A stretch of 64,000 nt of DNA from Cohnella rhizosphaerae (GCF_029525575.1 NZ_JAPDIA010000008.1:434001-498000); one strand, 5' to 3'. Positions 1 to 9,357 are shown, counted from the first letter of the stretch. Translations and numbers: made by a program. Notes: generated by a model not told the origin, from the letters alone.

Positions 1-143
1 GCAGGCCGTTCGTCCGGGAGGCCGTCAGCTGCAGACCGGCGCTCGCCGAGCATCCGGTCGCGCTCGAAGCCGCGGAGATCGGCGCGCTCATGATTTTGCT
101 TCCCGAAGCGGCGCGCATCGACGCTTCACGGCCGATCACTTGA
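1..143 (+). CDS. C-terminal end of an unidentified protein (partial)
   Basis: An open frame enters from the left edge (codons start at base 3) and stops at TGA 141-143, giving the last 46 residues of a protein. It ends in a hydrophobic/acidic stretch (EIGALMILLPEAARID). I do not recognise the family from this fragment. It lies just upstream of ylbF on the same strand, separated by about 70 bases that contain a possible -10 (TATGAT near 165-170), so ylbF probably has its own promoter. Confidence 0.45.
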   Translation, partial: RPFVREAVSCRPALAEHPVALEAAEIGALMILLPEAARIDASRPIT

Positions 144-212
144 CCCCACGCCGCGAATATGTGATATGATAGACCATGTATCCCAAGCGCATGAGGGGAA
201 GGTGGTTCAATC

Positions 213-707
213 TTGACCATGGTTAAATCCCTCCCTGCGGCGGAGGCGTCCGTCGGATATTCGCCGGATCCCGCGGTTGACCTGACGGCGATCGCGGCAC
301 GCGCCTTCGAGCTGGGAGATTTGATAAAGCACTCCGCTCTGACGGAGGATTACGTATACTGGAAGCGTTCCGTGGCGGGCAGCGGCGAAGCGCAGGTACG
401 CATACGCGAGTTTCTAAAGGCCAAGGACAAGTTCAGCGAGTGCGAGCGCTTCGGCCGCTTTCATCCGGATTACAACGAGGCGCTGGACAAACTGTACGAA
501 GCCGAGGCGAAGCTCGAGGAGATCGAGGCGGTTCGCCGCTTCAAGGAAGCGGAGCGCGCGGTCGACCTGCTGCTTCACGAAGTGTCGCTGCTGATCGCGC
601 ATTCGGTGTCCGAGACGATCAAGGTGCCGGACAACGATCCGAATCCCAAGGCATCGGGCTGCGGCAGCGGCGGCAGCTGCTCCTGCGGCAGCGGGGGCTG
701 CGGATAA
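213..707 (+). CDS. ylbF: YlbF/YmcA-family regulator with cysteine-rich tail
   Basis: This 164-residue protein is a YlbF-family helical protein. In B. subtilis YlbF forms the Y-complex with YmcA and YaaT, which binds Fe-S clusters and acts in RNase Y-dependent mRNA maturation, sporulation, competence and biofilm formation. The central region (about residues 25-130) is helical and charged, as expected for the family. The last 15 residues are almost only Gly, Ser and Cys with five cysteines (CGSGGSCSCGSGGCG), a plausible metal or Fe-S ligand tail. The TTG at 213 is chosen because the AGGGGAAGGTGG ribosome site is about 8 bases away; an ATG at 219 is the alternative. ylbG follows on the same strand, as in Bacillus. 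Confidence 0.88.
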   Translation: MTMVKSLPAAEASVGYSPDPAVDLTAIAARAFELGDLIKHSALTEDYVYWKRSVAGSGEAQVRIREFLKAKDKFSECERFGRFHPDYNEALDKLYEAEAKLEEIEAVRRFKEAERAVDLLLHEVSLLIAHSVSETIKVPDNDPNPKASGCGSGGSCSCGSGGCG

Positions 708-750
708 TCACGACGCCGGCTTCGGCCGGCTTGCGGAACGGAGGAGCGAC

Positions 751-1014
751 ATGTTCGCCGAACGGATCGGCTACATCGTATGGTTCAGCGATTGGAAGGC
801 GGCGCGCGCGCTGGACAAGTACGGGAGCCTGCATTATATGTCACGGAAGATGAATTACGCCGTCCTTTACATGGACGCGGATACCTCGGAGGACACGGTC
901 CGCAACATGCAGCGGCTGCCCTACGTCCGCAAGATCGAGCGATCCTTCCGTGGCGAGATCAAGACCGAGTACGAGAGCAACGTGCCGGACAAGACCCGGT
1001 TTTACGGGCTCTAA
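751..1014 (+). CDS. ylbG: YlbG family protein (DUF2129)
   Basis: This 87-residue protein matches the small cytoplasmic YlbG family (DUF2129), whose function is not established. Typical features are the N-terminal RIGYIVWFSDWKAARAL segment, the YMSRKMNYAVLYMD strand and the LPYVRKIERSFR core. It lies 43 bases after ylbF with a GGAGCGAC ribosome site (about 741-748) before ATG 751, so the two genes are probably co-transcribed. A terminator follows within 20 bases, closing the unit. Confidence 0.88.
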   Translation: MFAERIGYIVWFSDWKAARALDKYGSLHYMSRKMNYAVLYMDADTSEDTVRNMQRLPYVRKIERSFRGEIKTEYESNVPDKTRFYGL

Positions 1015-1032
1015 GCGAGTGGCAAGCGATTG

Positions 1033-1068
1033 GAGCGCCGCGCCGGCGACGGGGCGGCGCTCTTTTTT
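1033..1068 (+). terminator. Rho-independent terminator after ylbG
   Basis: GAGCGCCG (1033-1040) pairs with CGGCGCTC (1055-1062) and is followed by a run of seven T. It sits 19 bases after the ylbG stop. Confidence 0.8.
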
Positions 1069-1136
1069 TATATTCGTCGTTTTGGGAGCGCGAACATAAA
1101 ATAATTGTAAAGTATGGAATCTATTTTTTTTTAATG

Positions 1137-1166
1137 TTGAATGTACGGGAATAATTGCGATAGAAT
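1137..1166 (+). promoter_or_regulatory. Candidate sigma-A promoter
   Basis: TTGAAT (1137-1142) and TAGAAT (1161-1166) are separated by 18 bases in an AT-rich stretch, upstream of the GTG at 1238. Inferred from motif match only. Confidence 0.45.
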
Positions 1167-1237
1167 GTATATATATGCCTAGCATCTTTTACCCTTTATA
1201 GGTCTTTTGGCTCATGCGATCGAGGGAGGGAAGTCCC

Positions 1238-1675
1238 GTGAAAGACAAGCAAACGGAGCGTTGGAGCACGTACGAGCCTTTTTTCGTTGAGCTTGGGGAT
1301 AAGAAAGTCGCGGACATCATCATTACGAATCATGCTCGCGTTCGTTGGACCGACCGCGTCGAATCCGAAAAAACGGGATTTTCCGATATCGCCGAGTTTT
1401 TGTGGCAGTGTCTGAAAGAAGGCCGCGTCGTATCTTACTATCGCAACGAAGAGGATGTCTACACGATCGACGACGACCTCGTGTTCGTGGCGGAGTTCGC
1501 CGTCTCTGACAAGGAAGTGGATCTGATCGGCAATCCGCTCCACAAGATGATCGTCGTGACCTTCCTCGGCCGAATGTCGGAGACGATGGAGCTGCGCGAT
1601 CTGAAGACGTACTATTCCTGGCTGCGGCATTCGCGTCGCATGACGCTGATCAAGAACAACCGCAAGCGTCGCTAA
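1238..1675 (+). CDS. Conserved hypothetical protein, 145 residues
   Basis: I do not recognise a named family. The protein is soluble, with a mixed alpha/beta pattern: a segment IIITNHARVRWTDRV near residues 25-40, an acidic DVYTIDDDLVFVAEF strand near 75-90 and a basic C-terminus rich in Arg and Lys. The start is taken at GTG 1238 because GAGGGAGGG (1222-1230) lies 7 bases upstream; an in-frame ATG at 1214 precedes that ribosome site and is less likely. It is monocistronic, with a candidate promoter at 1137 and a strong terminator at 1690. The HARVRW-type segment hints at a nucleic-acid or nucleotide-binding role, but this is speculation. Confidence 0.7.
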   Translation: MKDKQTERWSTYEPFFVELGDKKVADIIITNHARVRWTDRVESEKTGFSDIAEFLWQCLKEGRVVSYYRNEEDVYTIDDDLVFVAEFAVSDKEVDLIGNPLHKMIVVTFLGRMSETMELRDLKTYYSWLRHSRRMTLIKNNRKRR

Positions 1676-1689
1676 ACCTATTCATATTA

Positions 1690-1717
1690 AAGCATGCCGC
1701 GCGGCATGCTTTTTTTT
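1690..1717 (+). terminator. Rho-independent terminator
   Basis: AGCATGCCGC (1691-1700) is followed directly by its perfect complement GCGGCATGCT (1701-1710) and then T7. It ends the transcript of the 145-residue gene. Confidence 0.85.
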
Positions 1718-1811
1718 GCATCGAAAATGCCGCTGGCCGAAGACGCGAAGATCACGGCGTCCGATTGTGTTATAATGCTTTAAAATGTCCGGAAGGCAGG
1801 AATACGATCCT

Positions 1812-2711
1812 ATGGCGCTGAACGTGCATCAACTCCACACCTTTTACGCCGTGGCGGAAAGGGGGAGCTTTTCCGCAGCCGCCCAGACGCTGCATATGAC
1901 GCAGCCCGCGGTGACGATGCAGATTCAAGCGCTAGAGGAGCGGTTCGGGGCGAAGCTGTTCCAGCGGTCCGCGAAGAAGCTGGAGCTGACCGATGCGGGA
2001 CGCGCGCTGCTGCCGCAAGCGCGCAAGGCGATGGAGCTGATGCGGGAGACCGACGCGATCATGGCCGCGCATGCCGAACAGCTCAAGGGGCGGCTGAAGT
2101 TCGCCGCCAGCCTGACGATCGGCGAATACGTGCTGCCGAGGCTGCTCGCCCCATTTTTGAAGCGGTATCCCGGGCTGTCGCTGAGCATGCGGATCATCAA
2201 TACGTCAGAGATTATCGAGGAGATCGAAAACCACGGCCTCGCCTTCGGGCTGGTCGAGGGACGCGCGGAAGGGCCGGGCCTGCTCGCCGAGCCCGTCATG
2301 AACGACGAACTCGTGCTCGTCGCACCCGCGGGTCATCCGTTCGCGGCGCGCGGCGAGGTCGGGCTCGAAGAAGTGCTGAAGGAGCCGATGGTGCTGCGCG
2401 AGACGGGTTCCGGCACGAGGCAGGTCATGGAGGAGGAGCTTCTCCGGCATGGCGCGCAGCCTTCCGATCTGCGGGTCGTGAGCGACTTCGGGAGCACGGG
2501 CGCCGTGAAGTCGGCCGTCGAGGCGGGACTTGGACTGTCCTTCGTATCGGTATGGACGATCCGACATGAGACGGCGCTCTCGCTGCTCGCGCCGGTGAAG
2601 ATAAGCGGCGTGTCGTTTCGCCGGCAGTTCTACGCCGTTCGCCAGCAGTCGTCGGACCTGCCGATCGCTGGCGCTGCGCTGCTAGATTACTTAAGGGGGA
2701 TTCAAGCTTGA
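1812..2711 (+). CDS. LysR-family transcriptional regulator
   Basis: This 299-residue protein is a LysR-type regulator. The N-terminal winged helix (about residues 1-60) has the family pattern: FYAVAERGSFSAAAQ, then MTQPAVTMQIQALEERFG, then LFQRS. Residues 90-295 form the periplasmic-binding-like effector domain (for example LKFAASLTIGEYVLPRLL and ELVLVAPAGHPF), most like the CysL/YwfK branch. The ATG at 1812 fits the family start; an ATG at 1785 would add nine residues. A TATAAT at 1771-1776 is a probable -10. The stop overlaps the TTG start of the next gene (TTGA), so the PHP phosphoesterase is translationally coupled. The target genes cannot be read from the sequence. Confidence 0.9.
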   Translation: MALNVHQLHTFYAVAERGSFSAAAQTLHMTQPAVTMQIQALEERFGAKLFQRSAKKLELTDAGRALLPQARKAMELMRETDAIMAAHAEQLKGRLKFAASLTIGEYVLPRLLAPFLKRYPGLSLSMRIINTSEIIEEIENHGLAFGLVEGRAEGPGLLAEPVMNDELVLVAPAGHPFAARGEVGLEEVLKEPMVLRETGSGTRQVMEEELLRHGAQPSDLRVVSDFGSTGAVKSAVEAGLGLSFVSVWTIRHETALSLLAPVKISGVSFRRQFYAVRQQSSDLPIAGAALLDYLRGIQA

Positions 2712-3607
2712 ACAGAGCGGACCTGCATACCCACACGACCGCGTCGGACGGTCTTCACAAGCCGTCCGACAACGTCCGCATGGCGGCGGAGGCGGGCCTC
2801 GCCGCCATCGGCATCACGGATCACGATACGGTAGCCGGGCTCGACGAAGCGCGCCAAGCCGCCAGGACGTACGGCGTCGAAGTCGTGCCGGGCGTTGAGA
2901 TAAGCACTGCCCATGACGGCCAGGATATCCACATTCTCGGCTATTTCGCCGACGACCGCGATCCGGTATTTTTGGCGAGGCTCGCTTCCCAGCGGCGGGT
3001 GCGCGATTCGCGCAACGAACTGATCGTCGCCAGGCTGAACGAGCTTGGGGTGCGACTGTCCTGGGAAGCCGTGCTGGACGCGGCGGGAAGGGATCGAGGA
3101 CCGGACGAGACGGTCGGCAGGCCCCACATCGCCGAAGCGCTGGTGAGGATGGGGGCGGTAAGTTCGCTGCAGGAGGCGTTCGACCGCTATCTGGCCGAAG
3201 GCAAGCCGGCTTACGTGCTGCCCCCGCGGATCGCGCCGGCCGAGGCGATCGCCTGGATCCACGAAGCCGGAGGCGCAGCGGTCGTCGCCCATCCCGGACT
3301 GTACGGGGCGGACGACACCGTAGAAGCGCTGCTGCGTGACGGCGTCGCGGACGGCGTCGAGGCGTACCATTCGGACCACACGGCCGAGGACGAACGGCGT
3401 TATGCGGACATGGCGGCGCGCTACGGCGTCGTCGCGACCGGCGGTTCGGACTTCCACGGCGAGCGCAAGGGGCGGGTATATCACGGCCCGATCGGTTCGC
3501 GATCGGCCGACGCGGACGTCGTGCGCGCGCTTATGGGGAGGGCGAAGGATCGGCGGGCGGCGCGCCTGTCGGACTCGCCGGGCGACGGCGGTACTGCATC
3601 GGACTGA
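2708..3607 (+). CDS. PHP-domain phosphoesterase (TrpH/YciV-like)
   Basis: This 299-residue protein belongs to the PHP metallophosphoesterase superfamily, in the TrpH/YciV group that includes 3',5'-nucleoside bisphosphate phosphatase and 5'-3' exoribonuclease RNase AM. Metal ligands are visible in order: DLHTHTTASDG (residues 4-14), ITDHDTVAG (about 37-45), PGVEIS, RPHIAEAL, VVAHPGLYG and GGSDFHGE (about 245-252). Length and motif order fit the family. It starts at TTG 2708, inside the stop of the LysR gene. Its last 77 bases overlap, tail to tail, the end of the AraC gene on the opposite strand. The exact substrate cannot be decided here. Confidence 0.88.
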   Translation: MNRADLHTHTTASDGLHKPSDNVRMAAEAGLAAIGITDHDTVAGLDEARQAARTYGVEVVPGVEISTAHDGQDIHILGYFADDRDPVFLARLASQRRVRDSRNELIVARLNELGVRLSWEAVLDAAGRDRGPDETVGRPHIAEALVRMGAVSSLQEAFDRYLAEGKPAYVLPPRIAPAEAIAWIHEAGGAAVVAHPGLYGADDTVEALLRDGVADGVEAYHSDHTAEDERRYADMAARYGVVATGGSDFHGERKGRVYHGPIGSRSADADVVRALMGRAKDRRAARLSDSPGDGGTASD

Positions 3608-4428
3608 GGCCGTAGTAAGCGCCGAAGTGGCGCGTAAACGGATGAATCGACGGGTAACCGAGCTTGTCCGCGACGGCGGTGATCGTAAGGTCGCTCTCCC
3701 GCAGCAGTATCGCCGCTCTCCGCATGCGAAGACGATGCTGGTAGGCTTTGGGGGTGAACCCCGTTTCCCGAAGGAACAGCTCGTGAAAATACGTGCGGCT
3801 CAGTCCGCACATCTCCCACCATTCGCCGACGCGCTCGCGACGGCCGGGGTCGCGTTCGAGACGCTCCAGCAGCTTTACGATCCGGTAATCGCTCGGGCGC
3901 CGCGTATGGCGTGCGTTGTACCAGTTCAGCATCCACGCGTACATCATGCTGTTCAAAATCTCGCTGCGGTAGTAGCGGGATTGTTCGTGTGCCCCGACGA
4001 TGCGCAGCAGCTCCTCATACAGCTGCGGCTCGTCCTGGAGCGACGACACGCCGGGAAGGGCGTCCAGCTCGGCGCAGGGACCGGCGACGGAGACGGCGTC
4101 GAGCCGGAAGGGCTCGGGCGCATAAATAAAAATGCGATTGAGCGAAACCGGATTTTTGGCATCCCACAGGTCGAAGTAAAAATTGAAGGAGGCGAGCGGT
4201 CGCTCCGGCGAGATATGAAACGCATGCGGCTGGCCGGGACGCAAAAAAAACGAGCGCCCGCTTGTCGAGCGGATATCGCGCGCCTTCGATCTCCATCTCC
4301 GCTCCGCCCTCCGGAAACAGATGCATCGCGTACACGCTGCAAACCCGAAGCCCTTCGTTCGCGCTGCCGTCATAGACGTAAGGCATCAGATCGCCGAGGT
4401 AAGGCGTCATTTCGGACAGCTTTCTCAT
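3531..4428 (-). CDS. AraC-family regulator (frameshifted in an A8 run)
   Basis: Reading from ATG 4428, with a GAGG ribosome site 8 bases upstream, the first ~60 residues form a cupin-like N-terminal half (GLRVCSVYAMHLFPEGGAEM). The frame breaks in an A8 run (4243-4250 on the plus strand). With seven A the protein continues as VFLRPGQPHAFHISPERP and runs on to a C-terminal double HTH (about residues 195-290: GLSRTYFHELFLRETGFTP and YPSIHPFTRHFGAYYG). The corrected protein has 298 residues, normal for sugar-sensing AraC regulators. It is divergent from the GH95 fucosidase gene and probably controls it. The shift is most likely a sequence error. The 3' end overlaps the PHP gene. Confidence 0.82.
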
Positions 4429-4499
4429 AACTGAAACCTCCATGCGTTAGAAAATGACCGGATGAATCGTCAAATTAGTGGATGCGCTAACAAATACGA

Positions 4500-4545
4500 A
4501 ACGCTCCTCTCATGGTACGATATCGATGACGATATGAAAAGCGTT
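4500..4545. promoter_or_regulatory. Nested dyad between the AraC gene and the GH95 gene
   Basis: ATATCG (4520-4525) and CGATAT (4530-4535) form an inverted repeat with a 4-base spacer. It is nested inside an outer pair, AACGCT (4500-4505) and AGCGTT (4540-4545). The position, in the 200-base divergent intergenic region about 85 bases before the fucosidase ATG, suits an operator. No binding protein is proven. Confidence 0.35.
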
Positions 4546-4629
4546 CGCTGCTGACTGCGGACGATCAAACAAATGAAATCGCAACAAAGCCATCGGCGCA
4601 AGCGATCGAAACGCGAAGGGTGAACGGAT

Positions 4630-6956
4630 ATGAGCGATACGAAGCTGTGGTACGACAAGGGCGCGGACGGCTGGAAGCAAGGCTTGCCGCTCGGCAACGG
4701 AAAAATGGGCGCCGTTATTTACGGAGACGCCGCGCGCGAGGTTTGGAGCTTGACCGAAGTCACCTATTGGTCGGGCAAGCCGGAAGAGACGCCGTTCGCG
4801 CCGCGGAACAAGGCCGATCTCGAAGCGCTCAGAGGCGCGTTCTGGCGGGGCGACTATGCCGCAGGCGAGGAACGCGCCGCGGAGCTGCTCCAATCGGAAA
4901 AAGGGAATTTCGGCACGAATATGCCGATGTGCGATCTGATCGTAACGTTCACGGATGCGATCGTCGGCGCCTTCAAGCGGGAGCTCGATCTGGAGACGGC
5001 GCTGTACGCGTTTGCCTGCGAGGATCGGACCGGCATCCGCCGCGAAGCGCTGGCCAGCCATGCGGACGGCGTCATCGCAGGCAGTCTGGCCAGCGCCGGG
5101 CCTGGCGGCGTATCGTTCGCGCTGGCGCTAGAGGGCCGCACGGACCGCTTCGCTTCGTCGGCGGATGCCGCATCCGGCGTCCTGTCGTTCTCCGGCCGGG
5201 CGACCGAGACGATGCACAGCGACGGACAGTGCGGCGTGCGGGCCGAAGGACGCGTCCGGGTCGTTGCGCGCGGCGGGCGGATTACGGCGCAAGGCGGTCG
5301 GCTGGTCGTCGAAGGGGCGGACGAGGCGTGGATCTACGTCGCCGCAAGCACGGATTACGGCAGGGCGGGCGAGGACTGGCGCGCCGAATGCGCGATTGCG
5401 GTCGAACGGGCGGCGGCGAAGGGGTATGCGAAGGTGCGCGAGGATCATATCGCGGACTACAGGAAGCTGTTCGGCCGCGTGGGCGTCTCGCTTGGCGAGG
5501 CGCCGGAAGGCGTTCGGCTGCCGACCGACGCGCGGATGAGCCGTTTGCGCGAAGGAAGCGACGATCCCGGCCTGTTCGCGCTGTTTTTCCAATACGGACG
5601 CTATCTGACGATCGCCGGCTCGCGCGAGGATTCGGCGCTGCCGCTCCACCTGCAGGGCATCTGGAACGACGGCGAGGCGAATCGCATGGCCTGGAGCTGC
5701 GATTATCATCTCGATATCAACACGGAGATGAACTACTTCCCGACCGAGGCGGCCAACCTGGCCGAATGTCATATGCCGCTCCTGCGCTACGTGGAGCGTT
5801 TGGCCGAAGCGGGGCGGCGGACTGCTCGCGACTTCTACGGCGCGCCCGGATGGGTAGCGCATGTGTTTTCCAACGCTTGGGGCTTTACCGCGCCGGGCTG
5901 GCATTATTCGTGGGGGCTGAACGTGACGGGCGGGCTGTGGCTGGCCGAGCAGCTTCGCGTTCATTACGAATACGGACTTGACGAAGCGTTCCTGCGGAAG
6001 ACCGCGTATCCGGTGCTCAAGGAGTCGGCGCTGTTTTTCCTGGACTACATGAGCGTCCACCCGGACACCGGCCGGCTCGTGACCGGGCCTTCCAATTCGC
6101 CGGAAAACAGCTTTTACGTCGGGGAAAGCCGCGACCGCAGCTACGCGCTGTCGATGGGCGCCACGCTCGATCAGGTACTCGTGCGAGATCTGTTCGCGTT
6201 TTGCCTGGACGCGGCCGAGCGGCTGGGTACGGACGAAGACTTCCGATTGAAGCTGCGCGAGGCGATTCGCCTGCTGCCGCCGCTGCAGATCGGCGCGGGC
6301 GGGCAACTGCAAGAATGGCTGGAGGACTACGGCGAGGCGCAGCCGGACCACAGGCACGTATCGCATCTGCATGCGCTTTACCCTGGCGCCCAAGTGACGC
6401 CGCGCGACACGCCGGAGCTGGCCGAAGCGGCGAAGCGTACGCTCGCCAACCGGATGGACGCGGCCGAGCTCGAGGACGTCGAGTTCACGCTCGCGCTGTT
6501 CGCGGGCGGCTTCGCCCGGCTTGGCGAAGGGGAGCTGGCGCTGCGCCAGCTGTCCTATCTCGTCGGGCGGCTCTGCTTCGACAATTTGCTGACCTACTCC
6601 AAGGCCGGCATCGCGGGAGCGGAGAGCAACATATTCGTCGCCGACGGCAACTTCGGCGGGACGTCCGCCTTCGCGGAGATGCTGATGCAAAGCCATGGGG
6701 GGCGTCATTCATCTGCTGCCCGCGCTCCCCGCCAGCTGGCATACCGGCAGCATCCGGGGGGCTAAAGGCGAGAGGCAACGCCGAGGTTGACCTCGCCTGG
6801 TCGGACGGCGCGCTGACGAAGGCGACGATCCGCGCCGGTTCTCCGCTGCGGGCTGCGCTGCGGTACGGGAACCGCGAGAAACGCTTGAACCTGCGGGCCG
6901 GCGAGACGGCAGACCTGAACGCCGAACTGATCGCGTCGTCGGCGAACCGAACCTGA
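4630..6956 (+). CDS. GH95 alpha-L-fucosidase (two homopolymer frameshifts near 3' end)
   Basis: This is a cytoplasmic-type glycoside hydrolase family 95 enzyme (alpha-L-fucosidase or alpha-L-galactosidase); no signal peptide is visible. The N-terminal domain opens with LWYDKGADGWKQGLPLGNGKMG. The (alpha/alpha)6 domain carries CDYHLDINTEMNYFPTEAAN, whose two Asn match the family's catalytic Asn pair, then QEWLEDYGE with the expected Glu acid, HRHVSHLHALYPG and DGNFGGTSAFAEMLMQSHGG. The uninterrupted frame ends early at 6765. Dropping one G from the G6 run at 6697-6702 and one from G6 at 6756-6761 restores the usual C-terminal beta domain (NAEVDLAWSDG) to TGA 6954-6956, giving 774 residues, normal for GH95. 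Both shifts look like sequence errors. The gene faces away from the AraC gene. Confidence 0.9.
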
Positions 6957-6975
6957 TCATAGGACGCAAAGCTGC

Positions 6976-7020
6976 GACAACTACGGGGCTGCCGACGATG
7001 GCGGACCGGTAGTTGTCTTT
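6976..7020 (+). terminator. Probable terminator after the GH95 gene
   Basis: GACAACTAC (6976-6984) pairs with GTAGTTGTC (7009-7017) over a 24-base loop and is followed by a short T tract. A TATAAT at 7024-7029 just beyond it may be the -10 of the next gene. Confidence 0.6.
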
Positions 7021-7059
7021 CGTGTATAATGGTGCTACTAGAAAAGGGGGGGTCGGACG

Positions 7060-9357
7060 TTGCCGAAGCATTCGAGGATCTACCGGAACTTTCTGCTCTC
7101 CTATCTCGTCATCCTGATCCTGCCCAGCATCGCGGGTTACATGTCCTACCGGACATCGATCGAAGTCACGCAGACGATCTCGATCGAGAACGGCGTCACC
7201 CAGCTGCAGAATGCGCAGCAGCTGCTGGAGCGCAGAATGGCCGAGGTCGAGGGGTTCACCCGGCAGCTCGCGCTGAACCAGGATCTGTTCGTGCTGATGA
7301 ACGAGAAAAAGAGCGACGGCGACGTCAATTTGTACAGCATTTGGAACGTACTGCGGAATGTGATGGTTTTCGGACAAACCAATGACTTTCTGCGCAACTA
7401 TTACATTTATCTGCGCAACTATAACGTCGTTTTGACGCCGGGGTCCGCTTATTTCCGTCCCGAGCATTATTACGAGACGGCGCATTATCGCAATATGACG
7501 ATGGACGACTGGCGCAATACGATATTGAACAAGCCGCACAGCCGGGAGATTTTGCCGCTCAGCCCGTTCGAGGACGGCGACGGGCAAACGTCCGTCATTT
7601 CATATATGCAATCGCTTCCATTGGACAGCTTCGTCGACGTCTCGCCGGCGACCGTCGTCGTCATCATCGACGAGAAGACGATCCAGCGCCTGCTCGCGGG
7701 GGTGAAGGAACGCTACGGCGGATGGACGTACATCAGCGACCGCGAAGGCAAGACGATCAGCCGCCAGGGCATCGAGGAAAAGGAGATCGCCGAGCTGAAC
7801 GGACCGGACGGCCTGCGCGCGGACCGCCAAAACCAGTTTTACGGCGACGACCTCGTTATCGCCATCCAGTCGGACAAGACGGGATGGACGTATCGCGCGG
7901 GCATTCCACGCGCCGTACTGATGGAAAACGCGAACCATATCAAATTCATCAGCTGGACGGTCACGGCGATCGCGCTTGTCGTCGGGCTGCTGGCGGGCAT
8001 CGTCCTGTCGTACCGGAACAGCGCCCCGATCAACCGGCTGCTCGGCGTTTTTCGCGACCAGTTCGCCAAGGATCAGCCTACGCTCGGCAATGCCTACGAA
8101 TTTTTGCATGGCAACGTCGCCAATATGCTGACCAACAACAAATGGCTGCAAAGCGAGCTCGACCGGCAGCTCCCGCTCGTGCAGGACGCCTATTTGAAGC
8201 GGCTGCTCGCGGGCGAATTCCAGACGCGCGACGAGGCCGAGGCCGCTGCGGAGCAAGCCGGTCTTGGGTTCGGCTTCGCGTCGGGCGCGGTCGGCATCCT
8301 GCGTATCGAAGGGTACGCGGGCATCGACACAGTCGAGATTTTGAACGAATTGAACGCCGCGCGCCTGCTCGTCAAGCAGAATCTGCGGGATCTGTTCCCC
8401 GACCTGCAAATGACGGATTTGGGTTCGGACCGGGTGGCCGCGCTGTTCGGCTGTTCGCCCGAGCAGCCGGAAGAAGAAGCCGGGGAACGCGAGATCGAGC
8501 GTCTGCTGCGGCCGCTGTCCGTTCGCTTGTTCGACGAGTACAAAATTTCCGTCACCGCCGCGTTCGGCGAGCGTTTCGCCACGGCGCTGGAGGTCAGCCG
8601 TTCGTGCGAGCAGGCGCGGGAGACGCTCGAGTATGCGGATTATGCCGTTCGCAAGGACATTTTATGGCATCGCGACATCCGCTCCGAGAGCGCGACCTAT
8701 TATTATCCGCTGGAAACGGAGCTTCGGCTGATCGGCACGATCCGGGCGGGGGAGCGGGAAGAGGCGCGGCGGATGGTGGAGGAGCTGCTGGCGCGCAACG
8801 CCGAGAGCCGCGAGCTATCCCCGGACATGAAGCGGCAACTGATCGGCGAATTAAAAGGAACGCTGCTAAAAGTGCTCGATCAGAAGACGTTTCAATCCGC
8901 CGAATCGTTCGAAGCGGTCAAAAACCGGACGCTCGCCATCCAGGAATCGGATTCGCTCGAGGCGGTCCGCGAAGAGATCGGCCAAATCACCGACACGCTG
9001 TGCGGCGTCGTGGCCGCGAAGAAGAATGATCTGCATCACAAGACGGTAGAGGAGATCAAGAAGTACATCGCCGAGAAGTATTCGGATGCCGAGCTGACGC
9101 TTAACAAGGTCGCCGAACAGGTGGAGCGTCCGGAGAAATATATTTCGCAGCTTTTCAAGGACGTCACCGGCACCAACTTGTCCGACTATCTGGAAAAAAT
9201 CCGCATGGATCGCGCGGCCGAGCTGCTGCGGGACCGGAGCGTCACGATCGACGAGATCGCGTACAAGGTCGGCTACAACAGCTCGCATTCGTTCCGGCGG
9301 GCGTTCAAGCGGGTATCGGGCGTATCGCCGAGCGCGTACAGGCAGTCTTTCGATTGA
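7060..9357 (+). CDS. Membrane-spanning AraC-family regulator
   Basis: This 765-residue protein has the architecture common beside sugar transporters in Paenibacillaceae. There is a transmembrane segment at about residues 10-30 (FLLSYLVILILPSIAGYMSY), a large extracytoplasmic sensor (30-290, Cache-like by position), a second transmembrane segment (about 293-318), a cytoplasmic linker, and a C-terminal AraC HTH pair (about 655-765: LTLNKVAEQVERPEKYISQL and YKVGYNSSHSFRRAFKRVSG). It probably senses an extracellular sugar or loaded binding protein and activates the transporter genes that follow. The TTG at 7060 follows a G-rich ribosome site. A strong terminator separates it from the transporter, so that operon has its own promoter. 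Confidence 0.87.
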   Translation: MPKHSRIYRNFLLSYLVILILPSIAGYMSYRTSIEVTQTISIENGVTQLQNAQQLLERRMAEVEGFTRQLALNQDLFVLMNEKKSDGDVNLYSIWNVLRNVMVFGQTNDFLRNYYIYLRNYNVVLTPGSAYFRPEHYYETAHYRNMTMDDWRNTILNKPHSREILPLSPFEDGDGQTSVISYMQSLPLDSFVDVSPATVVVIIDEKTIQRLLAGVKERYGGWTYISDREGKTISRQGIEEKEIAELNGPDGLRADRQNQFYGDDLVIAIQSDKTGWTYRAGIPRAVLMENANHIKFISWTVTAIALVVGLLAGIVLSYRNSAPINRLLGVFRDQFAKDQPTLGNAYEFLHGNVANMLTNNKWLQSELDRQLPLVQDAYLKRLLAGEFQTRDEAEAAAEQAGLGFGFASGAVGILRIEGYAGIDTVEILNELNAARLLVKQNLRDLFPDLQMTDLGSDRVAALFGCSPEQPEEEAGEREIERLLRPLSVRLFDEYKISVTAAFGERFATALEVSRSCEQARETLEYADYAVRKDILWHRDIRSESATYYYPLETELRLIGTIRAGEREEARRMVEELLARNAESRELSPDMKRQLIGELKGTLLKVLDQKTFQSAESFEAVKNRTLAIQESDSLEAVREEIGQITDTLCGVVAAKKNDLHHKTVEEIKKYIAEKYSDAELTLNKVAEQVERPEKYISQLFKDVTGTNLSDYLEKIRMDRAAELLRDRSVTIDEIAYKVGYNSSHSFRRAFKRVSGVSPSAYRQSFD

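Noticed and set aside
3531-4428. Calling the frameshifted genes pseudogenes
   Set aside because: All breaks fall in homopolymers, restore perfectly with one base, and include conserved core genes such as priA and recG; decay would also show stops and other indels.
5128-6708. 526-codon frame on the minus strand opposite the GH95 gene
   Set aside because: It is antisense to a well supported enzyme, has no family motifs, is Arg/Gln/Val-rich as expected from GC-rich shadow frames, and lacks a ribosome site.
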